The position numbers and the translations under genes are program-made. The notes beneath the pieces were generated by a model. That model was not told the origin of the DNA, ran no database searches, and saw nothing but the letters and a program-made list of their open reading frames with translations. From Rhynchonema sp. JSB1_4 (taxonomy: Eukaryota; Nematoda; Chromadorea; Monhysterida; Xyalidae), in NCBI GenBank assembly GCA_030248065.1, contig JASAMV010004872.1:50591-114590 (forward strand): a DNA stretch of 64,000 nucleotides, given 5' to 3'. Positions 49,261 through 61,556 of this stretch are shown in pieces (within the stretch, counting starts at the first letter, position 1; every line of letters starts with the position of its first letter).

Positions 49261-51800
49261 TTTTGGATAAATTTTGGAAAAAGAATTGTGTTGATATTTG
49301 TGCGAAATTGTTGTGTGGTTGTTTTAGGTTAGGTTTCTAAAGTTTACTATAAGAAAAAGATTAATGGTTCGTTTTGCTAGTTCACAAAGAATTTAAGCAA
49401 TAGAGAGTAGGCAACGGGCGAACCACAAGTTAGCCTAAGCCTAAGCCTCGAAAAGAAGACTGGTGCTGTTTGTGCACACCAGAAACCTGCAGAAAGCTGT
49501 TTGTGCACTGCACATCCATTTATTGGAAGTAGCTGACGTAAAGAGATGGTTATAAAAATAATGCCAAACATTAGACACTAGAAGCTGATTGACTGGTAAT
49601 TAGCTTACAAGTTACGGACATGTACATGTGCGCGGCACCGGGGCGCAGCAAACGGCCGCCATCATATTGCTAAGGACGTCAACGTTTACGTCTGAATGAC
49701 TGATTAATATGGGCTGTTTTGGCACGTTCAGTGAACGACTTAACGATACGGTAGGAGCAGCATGCTATTGGTTCCTGTTCAGATTTGTGTCAAGTCATCC
49801 GAAAAAAAATGGAGTTATTGAGGATAGGACCGACGATATCAAGTTATCGTGGTTTACTTTGGGCCCGAGTTCAAAAAAAGCGACGTGGCATGTGGACTGG
49901 TTGCCGATTTGCGTGGTTGAGCGATCAACTGCGGCCGCCTGTGGGTGTGTTGCTTTTTCGGTAGCTGATTAGTGAGGTAACTCAAGCGATAGCAACATCC
50001 TCCATCCTCGTATAGAATAACAACATGACATTACTCATAGGATCCACCTTTATGAGGAGATTGAATGAAGATATTATGTTATGGTTACATTTATTAACGA
50101 GCTAATATTTCAACCAAGTACGGGAGTATTCCACACAAAGCTCCGGGGACCTGATTGGAATTAGCGTCAAAATCGATTTTTTTTCAGACATGTATTCGAA
50201 GGGAAATGCCCTATGAAAGTCTCAGGTAGTGTTGTCAGTGCCGATTAGCGAGAAAAATGTATAACAGAGTAAGAACAAAATTGAAATGGTATTGTAACTT
50301 TGCTTTAAAGGCCCACGCACTTCTCTATGTTTGCACGCAACTGCATCAAACGTTCCGATTGTGTTGTGGTGCGTCTGGCAGTGTCTGTCAAGATATCAAT
50401 GATGTTACAATACCTATAGCTTACCTAAAAATCTTCAAGAAAATAGACAAAAAAAAAGTCGTTAAAAATAAGGCTCAACACGTTCACTCGGAAAATGTCA
50501 TAAATAACAAAGTGACCCTGTTTTGATAAGTGGGTGCGATACTTGTCCAAAGTATTCGAAACAAAGGGCGCATCCAAGTACCCGTGGATGTAAAGCTAAC
50601 GCGCTTAAACCGGATGACCTGCATCAGTAACCTTAGTTTTTTTGTCAAAGGGAAGAGTGAAGTGAACTGCAAGTCGGTACGAGTCCATCCGACAGCGGAT
50701 CAATTTGAAAATGCAAATCAGTTTGCCGACACCCCCCTTATCATCGCAAAGCCCTCCATTGAGCAGCTAGCAAATCCTTTATCAGGCAGGTTCACATCGT
50801 GCGACCACTGCCCAAGGGACAAGGCCGATGGTTCAATTCACCGCGATGCGAGGCTCAAAGCGTGGGAGTCCCAAACCTCCGCCTCAATCTATAGGCGGAG
50901 GAGCAATGAAAAGAACCAGAAATGGAATAGTTTCGAGGCCAGAAGAGGCGCTACTCAAGGCTTTCAACCCCCAAACAAGTAAAACGAGCTCGATTCTCAG
51001 TCTGAGTGTACAAGCTAGCTTGAGCGCAAATCGTTCCAGATCCAAAGATCCGGAATATATTCAAATACACAATAACTGTTTTCGCTGTTTCGTCCCCCAA
51101 TTCAGACTTTGCTGACAAATTTTGAGTAAGAACAAATAGTGGAAAACAATTTCGTCACATCCAAACAAATAATGAAAAAGCGTCACGCGTTTGTTTACAT
51201 TTCACCATCGCGCGTGAGGCATGGCAGAAAGCCCGACAATGTACCTTCATGCAACGCAAAGGTGTTGTACAAATTTAAAGATAGGATCGGTTTTTTGTTT
51301 TTTTTCGCTCTTTGTCTCTGTGAGCTCGCCCTTCTGTTTTTTCTGTTGCAAACACGACCGATAAAAAGGCCCATGGTCAGGTACTGTATACAATGTCACA
51401 CCTCCTCTCCCGCATTCGCGTAATTAATCTTACAAAAAAAGGTATGGGCCGACGTCGAACAAGAGAGTTTTGTCAAGGCTTGACATTGCCATGTCACAAA
51501 ACTGTACTGTATATCCGGCGGCGAAAATGTAACGCGACGATCATCTATAGAAACTGCTGCCGGGTTTTGAGATAAAATTGAGTGAGGACACTACGACCGA
51601 GAAGATTTGAACACAATGATGCATAAAAGCGTCTTGGCAATCGAAGCGATCATCGTTGCAAGTGTTGTTCTGCAGGCCTCGTGATCTGATCGCTTTGATA
51701 TACCTGATTTGCCCGGACTACATCACGCCATTCTATCGATCGAATATTTCGAAGTCATAAAAATAAAATACTGCATGTGCATCGTTCGAGTCTTGAATCT
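49261..51800. other. Intergenic, with unresolved open frames at 50.5-51.1 kb
   Basis: A (TTAGGC)-type tract (agcctaagcctaagcctcg) lies at 49431-49449. Between about 50530 and 51115 all three + frames stay open for long overlapping stretches, with possible splice signals (ggcag at 50785-50789; caaacaa|gtaaaa near 50980). This suggests a degraded or multi-exon coding remnant, but no family motif was recognised. Confidence 0.3.
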
Positions 51801-51813
51801 TTGTTGAGCGAAA

Positions 51814-51919
51814 TCAGTGTGCCACGCGCTGCCACAGTGGGCATCGGTTTCTCCGCACGCATTCCGTCGGTAGGTCAAACTCGTCGGAGACATGCTGGCA
51901 CAGCACAACAAACCTCGTC
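51814..51919 (-). CDS. Possible terminal exon on the minus strand (weak)
   Basis: After the acceptor tttcatag the frame reads TRFVVLCQHVSDEFDLPTEC, then VRRNRCPLWQRVAH and a TGA stop, with GC-rich third positions like real exons here. It needs a phase-2 upstream exon; an open segment at about 51980-52080 is nearby, but no phase-compatible donor was found. Family unknown. Confidence 0.25.
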
Positions 51920-52484
51920 CTATGAAATGACTACATAGTGCCTCGAGTAAGATACACCAAACGCCAAAGATGCTTGTCTTGAAATTTTACAAAAGTGGAT
52001 GGGCTTGGTTGGTGAGACAAAAAGAAAAATATCGCTGCCCGAGAAAACGTTGAAAAGCAAAGCGCGGAGCTGAAATTACAATATGAATCATCCAATGCGC
52101 ACATCGTACCAACAACATACACCAGCTAATGTCCAAAGTTCCCAACACCTTGGTTTAAACGGCAACCCGAGGTACAAAAGGGCACGAAAGGTATAATGTA
52201 TCAACGCTTAGACCAAAGTCTTAGCCACATGACTGCGCATGAAAGGAAAGGTCCTAAATTTCACTTATACGTGCAACCATGTTGCTTGCTGTAAGGTGCA
52301 TAATTCATAAACATCATTAGCGATTGACGCTTATTATAGGCCTACGGCGAGCGATCGAGGGCAAAGTGATTCAGCGCAACTACGCGAAGCATCACAACAA
52401 TGGGAACACTGAAGCTTGAAATGTCAGGCCCGATACTGTAATCGGCATGTACCAAAGAAGTTCGATTAAGCGTGCTCCTTTTGA

Positions 52485-52615
52485 GGCTTATTTGGGACAA
52501 ACATCTGGTCCGAGATTTCGAAACAAAGGAGTTATCCTAAACAAGCGCGCAGGTGTCTTATTCTGAAAAGTTCCGAAGAATCCCCCAGTGGGGTTTAATT
52601 GGGATCATACGTTGA
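52485..52615 (-). repeat. Dispersed repeat, copy 3 (inverted)
   Basis: Contains cttatttgggaca, gagttatcct and cccccagtggggtttaattggga, the words shared with 2985-3125 and 4078-4205. Non-coding. Confidence 0.4.
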
Positions 52616-55600
52616 ACAACGAATGAAGTGTTGCATGGAACTTTTAGAACTTATGAATTGAACTGAATGCTTTTGCGTCAAAACACTACCGTCGTCAAAA
52701 CCTACTCCACGTCAAAAGACCATCCAAAAGACCGAGATTAATTTTTTTCTGCCCAGCCGAGTTAAAAAGCTGCGGAAAAGGGTGTTGTCAGTTTGCCCAC
52801 TAGTTCAACCAAAAACAGCTCATTTGAGGTTTGTGGCCAGGACCTCAGTAGGGAATGGAACAATTGATGGTCGAACCCATAAGGCCGAAAAGGTTATGAC
52901 GAAACTAAAGTTTCTGATATCAGGAAATCATGTGTGAAATGAGCTTCCACCAAAAATGAATGCTTCTGTAACGGTTTCCGTACTTAGCACACGCTGCAGA
53001 GCGAAATAAAGAGCTGCCCCAAAAGCGATTGCTAAAACTTATTTGGGTACACTATTACCAACAACGGGCAAAATTTAGTCCAAAATTTTTTAGCATCCCA
53101 AGAGACGTGTTGTGCAACTGCATGCGGTGTGTGTGTGTGTGTGTGCCCGTGCGTGGATTTTTTTGGCAAATTTGGTAAATCTGAAACGAAATCATGCGAG
53201 CAAAATAATCATATCGAGGCAGTTCGGAAATACCCGTGGGCGGCGCTTTTTTGACGTGAGTTTGGTCACATATAGCGACACATCCTTTGACATCCAGAAT
53301 ATTATTGCTTAGCGTGGAACTTAGGAGAAAAATGCGTGGCTACTGTGCGTGTGTTTCTGGGGCTGTTGTCCCCCGACAACACCAGGGATTTCCAGGCATC
53401 CAGGGCAACCACTTTTGGAATATTTACAATTCGCGCATGTACTAATATTCTGAACTTGTCGAGTTTTATAGACACGCCGCTTATGATTTACGCACCATGT
53501 GTATGTACCTAGTATGTATGCACCTCAGCAGAGTGTGAGCTGATCAGATTTCAAACGCTTTTTTGTCAACAGCAACGGAATGAATTTTATTTGTTTTTTT
53601 GTTCGTTTGCTGAGTGATGCTGTGTCGCAGTTGTCAGCTCTCTGGTTCACAAGTGTCATTCATGCATGTCAAGTGATACAGCGCGGTCGCGTGACTGAGT
53701 TGGAACCCTATACTTTCATCTAAAAAGAACAGTTTGACTTTGCATGGACTTTTCTGGCAACGCTGGCCGCTCTATATAATCATGAAACATCAATGAACAT
53801 GATATCAAACTCTAAATAAGGCAATTTCCCTACCCCTCAGAGTGTCGGTTGTCCAGTGAGCCAGCAGAATTTGATTGGCCACCGTATTCTTTAGATCAAC
53901 CTCGATGAAAAGCATGCGTGATTGCCTGAGCCCAAACGTATACCTAGTACCTAGGCAACATATTAGCTTATGTGCCTCCATTGGTGAGTGAACAACAGCG
54001 AGCATAAGGATGTCATGTCCGAGGTAAACACAGTAGCGCTGATGATAAGTAATGTATGATAAGCGTATCGTAACTTCTTTCTTAAACGCACCCAACAACG
54101 CACATGTAATGCACCGTGTGCCCATTTAAAATACACGTTGCCCGCGCACATGACTGCATAATGGGCTAAGCGGCCCAGCGCTCTGGGAGGACAAGGAGCT
54201 CGCACTTGTATAAGGAAACAGCTGTAAGCGCATTTCGAAGCAGAATAAATGACGAATGAGTTCTTTAAGTGACAACAGATTTTCAATGAATAATGCACAA
54301 ACGGATGAGGGTCCAGCAACCACATCAGCTGTGGACTATTGAGTGCAGTACTGTTGGTCTGTTTCGCCATGCTTTCGCAGACAGACAGAGGCGCCAGGGC
54401 TCGTCAGTGCGAACGCCTCTGTCGAATTTGCGTCCAAAAAGCCCAACCAGCAGATCTTATTGCTGGGCCGTAACATCACTGCGTGCAAACTCATAAACAG
54501 AGTTTCGTCACATCTGTGCATAGCGAGGGCAGAGAGACACAACAAGCAGTGCACATTTTGAAGTCACAATGTACTGAGTATACTTATATCGTACATCTCC
54601 CACGGCTCGGATTTGAGTGGCCCCAGATTCTTGCATCTGAAACGAAAGCCCTCTTCAATCCAAAGAAAATACCATTTTATAACAAACGAAAACCCATCAA
54701 ATAGCAGAAAACGATTCCACCACACATCTTCAGAATCCAAATTCGAAAATAACATTTTATAAACGCGTTATTTGTGATATGCGTTTTTAATATCGCCTCA
54801 TCGCTCACAGCCTTACGTTATGTATTTGTGATATGCGTTTTTAGTATCGCCTGCATTGTGCTCGTTGTAGGCGTCTCTCAAGTTCGGAGAACAAGAAACA
54901 ACAATGGTCAACGCCTATAATACAGAGAGGCACATGGAACACTGCCTCAACGAGGTGATAAGCTTCCGCGTGAGACAACGTAACGCTTGACGGAAGGAAG
55001 ACTGCTTATTGTATGTATCTAACTCTGTTTTAAAATATTGTGCGCAACCCACACACATATTAAAATTATAATTATAAGGGCTGGATGAAAAATGTCACTT
55101 TATTCACAAAAATGTCGCCTCTCCGGAGGAAATGAAAGCTAAACACTGAGCACTAATGAACTTGTTCAGGAACATATTATTCAAGTTATAATACATACGG
55201 TACGTACATTGTTTGGGCCAGATAACGGTTGACTTGGGTTTAAGAGTTTATGATGTCGCAGAACAACTGACAACAGCATTAATCATCCCACGCAGGAGGC
55301 GAGATATGAATAGTTGAGCAGCCGTTTCAGGCGTAAACTGCCTAAATCGCGAAAAATAAAACTCCTATTGTTCTTCACATACGGTATCAACACCCTTTAT
55401 TGCAAACAGTACAGCACGCCACGCGCAGATTCAGGAGGCGCAGGGATCATGGCCCCCATTAGTCCATTTATTGACCACTGAAAGGGGGCTACACCGTTTC
55501 TTAAGGAAGAAGGAAAGGGGACCCCGTACATAAATCACGGGATTTCACTCTGGTACACTTCACAAGTCCAAGAGAATCGAACGCTTTGCACGTCAGCAGC

Positions 55601-57052
55601 ACCCATTTTCGATAGATTGGCGCGCCTAAAAAGGGTCAAATTTCGCACGCTTCGCGCGAAGCATTGTCACATTTTGCTTAATATTCGGTGTAAAAAGCGC
55701 TGGATTCTAAAAAAAGAGCTGGATAAAAGTGACTTTTCAAACATGGAACAAGCATTGGATAAATATGTCTTTTTGGATTTGCCACCTCCCTTGGCCAAAA
55801 TCTGGATATCCGTCACTGCAGCACGCTCATTAGTGTAACAATCAAGTGTTGTCGTAACTTCGTGAACCATATATACCTGGTGGCCCGACTGACAAACGCA
55901 GATGCAAGCCAATGAATGAACTGTGACCGGCGTCTGAAGCGCACGACACGTACCAGTAAAAGGACTGAGTATGCTAATATTGTGATGCACTTAGACCTGA
56001 AGTTATTCACCAGGTCCGAAAATTCACGACGCACGCAATGTTTGCAAACTTCAATGAACTTCAGTTTGTTCTCGGGCGACACTACACCACACCCAAACCT
56101 GTGGTACAATCGTAAATCATAACTTATACGAGCGGTACTAAATAATTTGAAACAAAAGCTGCGCGTTCCTATTCCAACTTGCGGATACGTTTTGAAGAGG
56201 CGCATGAACAGATTAAAAAAACACCGTGCTTTAACCTGTAAAGGTTCGTATGTAGCTGCAGTGTTAAACAGCATCAACCAAAATGACTTCCCATGCGAAC
56301 ACTGAATTCACAGGTTCTAACCAATTTTCTACATTGCATGCTGTCAGATTGTGACACATACCGTACGCAGTCAGAATTTCTTTTCAGAAGTTTTTCTTGC
56401 CAACTGGATTTTCGTGATCCCTATTTCTACCGCCAAAGCAGCCAACGACAGTAACAGATTAGGCACAAGCCGGAGCCCAAATCCTGTTTATAAACAACAA
56501 ACAAGTCGGCCGCCTCTTGCAGATAAATTTACAGCCTGTCGGTGGGTTGTCACGTAAAATTCGAAGCCCCTGACTTTTAGTTTTACTTTCCTTCAAGAGT
56601 CAGGGCGTGGCTTGGTGGAGTCGCTGCTCGACACATACTGTATGAAAGGCGCTGAATTCCAACAGAAACATGCAGAAACACAGAATTGCAGGCTCCTTCT
56701 TTTCCTTGCCGTCAAGGCCTGAAACTTTACACCCACCCACGCATGAGTGTACATTAATTGTAGCTCGGCTGGTCATAATTAACTGTGCACACGCGTAACA
56801 TCATAAAACAAAACGGGGCATGACACGAAAAATATCAGGTCATAAGCTGCACCTCACAAAGAATGTACAGTATGCGTACAGGTAGACTGGCTGGAACCTG
56901 CTCTGAAGTGAAGCAGTTGGGTATCTCAATGTTTGGGCTTTCGGTTTTTTCCACGTCACGTTTCCTATTGTCTTGTCATAGTATTAAGGGCTCTGTCTAT
57001 TCCTGGCATAAGTCTGACTGTGACGAGCCCAGCAAAGGTCTGCATGTACATA
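52616..57052. other. Intergenic region, nothing firm
   Basis: A short (GT)n tract lies near 53127-53145. Open frames at 55617-55838 (+) and 55813-56277 (-) overlap each other and lack family motifs or supporting splice structure. I see no gene. Confidence 0.4.
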
Positions 57053-57060
57053 CCTAACGG

Positions 57061-57784
57061 CAGGGTTGAAAAAAAAAATTTTTTTATTAACGAGCTTTTT
57101 TTTTTAAAAAAAAAATTTTTTTTTTGATTTTTTTTTTGACGAAAAATTTTTTTATTAGAAAAAGTGTTGCAAACGACGTTTCAGGATAAATGAAATCGAT
57201 ACAACATATTTTTCAAAAATTGAAAAATTTTCGCCTCAGACCGAACTTGTGTGGTGACACCCGGTAGTATTGTGCAGATTCCATGGTCTCCGACCAGTCT
57301 GAGGTTGATGTTCACTAACGATGTTACTCTGATGTATTGTAGCATGCCGTACAACGTATTTTAATGCATCTAATGCCGTATATCTGACATACGACCATCA
57401 AAATATCGATTACAGCCCAAATCTTGCGCGTCAGATCGACTTTGCGCGCCCGGTTTTGCGCCAGACCTGCATATATACATGTGTAGTAGCATGTAGTAGT
57501 ACATTATCGGTGCCACATTACTATAAAAGACCAGCCCCGCGCATCCCTGTACGGATTTGGGGACAATACGGAGCGCCGCAGGCGCGATTTTGAAAAAATT
57601 GTCTCGTCCACAGAAAAAAAGTGCCAATTTTTTGCCTCGAAAAAGGCCATTTTTGGACATTTTAGCCCATTTTGGGCAACTTTTTTTTATTAAAAAAAAG
57701 CAAAATCTGAGTTTCAAAAAAAAAAATTTTTTTTTTAAAAAAAAAATTTTTTAATTGACCACTTTTTTTTTTGAAACAACCCTG
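57061..57784. mobile_element. hAT-type MITE, copy 2
   Basis: Same family as 37238-37939: ends cagggttg and caaccctg, A/T hairpin runs inside each end, and nearly identical interior (for example gtgttgcaaacgacgtttca). It is flanked by a perfect but different 8-bp target duplication, cctaacgg, at 57053-57060 and 57785-57792, showing an independent insertion. No transposase is encoded in it. Confidence 0.9.
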
Positions 57785-57839
57785 CCTAACGGACTCAGCG
57801 CATGCATGAGCATTAATTTTACGCTGCGATTACGTATAG

Positions 57840-57985
57840 ATTAACGTGTGGAATGACAAAGTTTTCTCAATCCGCATTCCACTTTTAACTAATGACCTTT
57901 GCGGAAAGTCAACTTTCTGCATTCCCCATTCAGTTTATATAACCACCACTTTCTGCATTCTGCGCTTATCTGATCGTCCCTGACG
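57840..57985. repeat. Degenerate cattccgc-family repeat
   Basis: Words such as gtggaatg, ccgcattccac, tttgcggaaagtc and ctgcgcttatctgatc resemble the family at 45367-45673 but are heavily diverged. Non-coding relic. Confidence 0.35.
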
Positions 57986-58271
57986 TTAAGATTGAAAATT
58001 ATAAGCCCCCAAACAGCCCGCAAAACTGCATTGCTGTACTGCGTGCTTACTGTCATAATTTGGGTTTGTGTGTTTTGCCAAGGCAGTTATTCAGCTGCAG
58101 TTTGCAAGGCCGGCCAGTTTTTCTGCGTGTGTTAATTAATCATTTTTCATGCTGTCGTAGACCCTGTGGCACCTGTTGGGCCCCTGATTGGTGATATACA
58201 TAAGCTGGCTAGCATACCCCGTGCATAACAGTCGGACGGGGACACAAACATTTTGAAAATGTCATATCCAC

Positions 58272-61200
58272 TTAAAAATCGAGGCTTGTGGTATGAGTAA
58301 AGCGGTGGTGGTGTGGTTGGGGTTTAGTATGCATATGCGGATTGGTCGTTGGGGACTTATCCGTATCAGGGTCTAGCTTATTATGACTTATTATGGTTTG
58401 CTCTTCTGGGTTCTTCACTAAACATAGATCCTGGTGTACACTACCCACCACGTGGTTATTTGCATGTTGGTCACTAGGGGAGTCAGATTGAAGAACAACC
58501 TGGCTACCGTCGTTCCCACCTAACTTCCTAGCGGCTAGCGGTTCACCACTTTTGGTATACGCTCCGGCCCGTTCCGCCGTCCCATCTTCAGAGCACATAG
58601 CTTCCGTATTACTCATGCAGCGTTGACGCGTGCGCTGGTCCGTCTCTCTCCCACCGAATGAGGTGGCGTCATAACCAGACGAATCATAAACTTTGGCTAT
58701 GCGATGCGTTCTCCACGCCTGTTGTTTGCGCTGGAGTTTCCTAGTCGGTCTCGGAATACCTCCTGCCTCGTTGGCTGGGACATGCCATTCATCCTCCGAA
58801 CCGGTCCACTCCTCAGCGGAGCCGATCGTCACGTCACTCATATAACCAGCATACCTTCCCATCCTATCGGCGTCGTATTCCGCTCCCACTCGGAACTCCC
58901 TGAGTTCGCAAGGGGCGAACGGGGCGTAAATACAATGGCTTGACTCGCGCAAGCAGGCCTGCACTTCCCTTCGGATACCTACTTCGGTCGAGTTCATATC
59001 GAATAAGAACTCGCCGTGCATATAACTGAAGTATGCAGAATACCCGCAGACACTACCGGGCACATTGCAGGGCTCTAACTCTAAAACTAGCATATGGTCT
59101 GGACCTCCACTCAGATCAGGGTTTGGGATCTGAGAACCTCCTTTCTTATGGCCTTCCTTCCATGATTTGCTTAATTTGTTTATTGTTTTACTTTTAACCC
59201 AATAAACCTTCACTTTACCCCATTCCAGGCCGCTCACACAACCATGCGTCGAGCGACGAGGGTCATACTTCGCAATCATGGACGGATCCACTTCATATGG
59301 CCGTCTGGTGTCGATACCATCGAGGAACAATGGATCGAAACCCGTAAGCCGACGCTTATTCCTTAGCTTGATGGGCATATCCAACTGTCCAGGGATAATG
59401 TAAACACCTGGCTTATCGACACCTAGCTTCACTCTATAATGGTACCTATACGCAAGCGTATTCACTCGAAGCGCACGTTTCATGACTTCAGGATGAGCGC
59501 TTAGCTCATGTCCTTCCTTATAGAGTCGAGCACACGTCATATCAGCCAACGAAACATTATTCCTGGCCATCAGGCATAATTCTACCTCATCATCCCCGGT
59601 CGGAATGAGTTCCTTCCGTGGGATACCCAATAGAGGGTCAATCCCTTTCATCCACACACAATCAGCCCTCTTCTTAGCTTTCCCTTTCAATTCAGGAACG
59701 AATTCCGAATCGCTTATGCCGCGCACCAACACCTTGGCCAAGAACTCGAACTGAATCGACGAGTACGCCTTGGAAGAGGCCGTACTTTCACTTACTCTTG
59801 ACTTTGGCAGCATATCTTTCTTATTGATGTTCATCCTTTGTGAAACATCACCTTTACGTATCTTATATGCTGTCATGCTGTGATACTTATCTGTGCTTAT
59901 GCCGCTTGATGACGAAGAATCATCAGAGCTAGGCACCGCAATCGATGCAACCAACTTCTTTTGTGCAATATTCCGAACTGGACTATTGACACAACTTATG
60001 ATCGCAGCCGACTTTCTTTCAGCAGTTTCGACCGATGGTGCCTCACCATCCACAGTCGTCGAAGCTGTCTTCTTATTATCATATAGACCTACATTACGTT
60101 CTAAGGTGTCACTATTACCAGTGGGGTCCAAGTGCACCTCTTGCTTAGGGTGTGAAACATCACTCGTAGTTTCAGTACTTAAGCCGTGGCTTGGGTCTAT
60201 CAAGCCCACTTCTGCCGTAGACTTTACTGTGCGTACTTTATCTTCATAGACCGGGCTTGGGCTAGGCCGCACCTCGGACGGTGAAACATCATCCTTGTTA
60301 TCATGAATAACAATCTTATTTTCAGTCATAGCTGACGTATCGTGAGCGGGTAGCTCACTTAGCTTTGGGGTTTTGGCTGAGGTAGGCAGCCTGGATTCGA
60401 CAGCCGAACCCGCAACCGTAGATGGGCCGAACACTGGGCGTGCCAATGATTCGGGCGTGTCATACGAATCACTTATAGAGACCGCTGACGGCTGTGCCGT
60501 ATTCGCGCGGACAGGCTGGTGTCTCCGTTCCTTAGGTACCTCACCAGAAGGTTTACTTATTTCTGCCTCAAGAGCGAGCACCGAGGTGGCCGAATGTCCC
60601 TCCTTATCCCCTGCCAATTTCCCATCTCTGAACCTGACGCTGGTCGGTCCGGACTCAAGCTCCGACCGAATGGCGACAGCTTCAGCCAATAGACCTAAAG
60701 TCTCTCCAACGAAGCCGTATCCGCACAGAGGGTGCGTTTCCGTATTTCCGTTAGCTACCACATCGTATCCAATCATAATAGGAATAGGACCTCGCGGGTC
60801 ATGCCGATCCGCGCCTAAAAACGACTCTCCACGGTCGATGGCTGTGTCCTCGTCCGTGCATTCATTCGTATTTTGCATAGGCGGCAAAACCGCACCGCTT
60901 TCCGACATCTCTACCGTTTCATCCAGTGTGGGCAAAGCCACCAGTCCCATAGCTGACCTCTTTTCCAATCCTATCTGACCAACCGGGCTGGGTCCCGGCT
61001 GGGAACCATCCCCTGCCTCATAACCTTCTGTTTGCTTAACCTCGACTGAGGTCTGGCTTGAAAAGTGTCTTTCAACCAACTCTGCCCACGAATATGCCTC
61101 TTCTGACTGATCCAGCATCTGCTGAAGCTTATCCGACGTATTCTTATAATCCGTAGAATCATCTGAATCGGGTAGCAGCCTGATGCTGCCCGAGTCATCG

Positions 61201-61556
61201 TCATCTGAACATATGGAAGACGAAGCCGCAGGTACCTTATAACCCTCCACCTGATGGCCTTCGTCTTGCGTATCAGTCCTATCTCCGGCCACGGGTTTAG
61301 TCTCAGCCCCAGCTGCAGACTTATCCGTGCCCGACTTCGGCTCAGAGGCCGCATCTCGCGTACATATTGACCGTAGGGGGTCCGCATCAAGTTCCTCTCT
61401 TAATTTCCTATGATGGTCTCGCTCCTCTGCCGAAGCAGATTTGCCGACCGGTCCCGGGGGACCCATATGTTTCCTCTGGTTCGGGTCAGCGTCCTGTCCC
61501 GTGAAAATGGTGCAACTTGGCTCGGCGTCCCGCTCCAAGTTCGGTGCATGGTGCAT
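58272..61556 (-). CDS. Uncharacterised intronless 1094-aa protein
   Basis: A single open frame starting at ATG 61556, with an in-frame TAG ten codons upstream, and running to a stop at 58272. It is uninterrupted in a genome whose other genes have short exons, and visibly GC-richer than its surroundings. Residues 1-590 are low-complexity, rich in Ser, Asp, Glu, Pro and Thr, with acidic patches such as SDDDDSGS and SSDDSSSSSG. Residues about 600-915 look folded: alternating hydrophobic pattern, many aromatics, WMKGIDPLLGIPRKELIP, TGFDPLFLDGIDTRRPYEVD, MLVLELEPCNVPGSVCGYSA, CIYAPFAPCELREFRVG. The tail (916-1094) is again polar and His-rich (PQPHHHRFTH). No transmembrane helix, signal peptide, zinc knuckle, transposase, RT, integrase or protease motif was recognised. 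It may be a mobile-element structural protein, an endogenised viral gene or an orphan host gene; nothing in the sequence decides this. Confidence 0.75.
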   Translation of the reverse strand: MHHAPNLERDAEPSCTIFTGQDADPNQRKHMGPPGPVGKSASAEERDHHRKLREELDADPLRSICTRDAASEPKSGTDKSAAGAETKPVAGDRTDTQDEGHQVEGYKVPAASSSICSDDDDSGSIRLLPDSDDSTDYKNTSDKLQQMLDQSEEAYSWAELVERHFSSQTSVEVKQTEGYEAGDGSQPGPSPVGQIGLEKRSAMGLVALPTLDETVEMSESGAVLPPMQNTNECTDEDTAIDRGESFLGADRHDPRGPIPIMIGYDVVANGNTETHPLCGYGFVGETLGLLAEAVAIRSELESGPTSVRFRDGKLAGDKEGHSATSVLALEAEISKPSGEVPKERRHQPVRANTAQPSAVSISDSYDTPESLARPVFGPSTVAGSAVESRLPTSAKTPKLSELPAHDTSAMTENKIVIHDNKDDVSPSEVRPSPSPVYEDKVRTVKSTAEVGLIDPSHGLSTETTSDVSHPKQEVHLDPTGNSDTLERNVGLYDNKKTASTTVDGEAPSVETAERKSAAIISCVNSPVRNIAQKKLVASIAVPSSDDSSSSSGISTDKYHSMTAYKIRKGDVSQRMNINKKDMLPKSRVSESTASSKAYSSIQFEFLAKVLVRGISDSEFVPELKGKAKKRADCVWMKGIDPLLGIPRKELIPTGDDEVELCLMARNNVSLADMTCARLYKEGHELSAHPEVMKRALRVNTLAYRYHYRVKLGVDKPGVYIIPGQLDMPIKLRNKRRLTGFDPLFLDGIDTRRPYEVDPSMIAKYDPRRSTHGCVSGLEWGKVKVYWVKSKTINKLSKSWKEGHKKGGSQIPNPDLSGGPDHMLVLELEPCNVPGSVCGYSAYFSYMHGEFLFDMNSTEVGIRREVQACLRESSHCIYAPFAPCELREFRVGAEYDADRMGRYAGYMSDVTIGSAEEWTGSEDEWHVPANEAGGIPRPTRKLQRKQQAWRTHRIAKVYDSSGYDATSFGGRETDQRTRQRCMSNTEAMCSEDGTAERAGAYTKSGEPLAARKLGGNDGSQVVLQSDSPSDQHANNHVVGSVHQDLCLVKNPEEQTIISHNKLDPDTDKSPTTNPHMHTKPQPHHHRFTHTTSLDF

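Noticed and set aside
55813..56277. 154-codon minus-strand ORF
   Set aside because: No family motif, no signal or membrane pattern that holds, and a conflicting open frame on the other strand; treated as chance.
59893..60978. Plus-strand ORFs of 118 and 201 codons
   Set aside because: They lie antisense within the 1094-aa ORF and are explained as shadows of its GC-rich codons.
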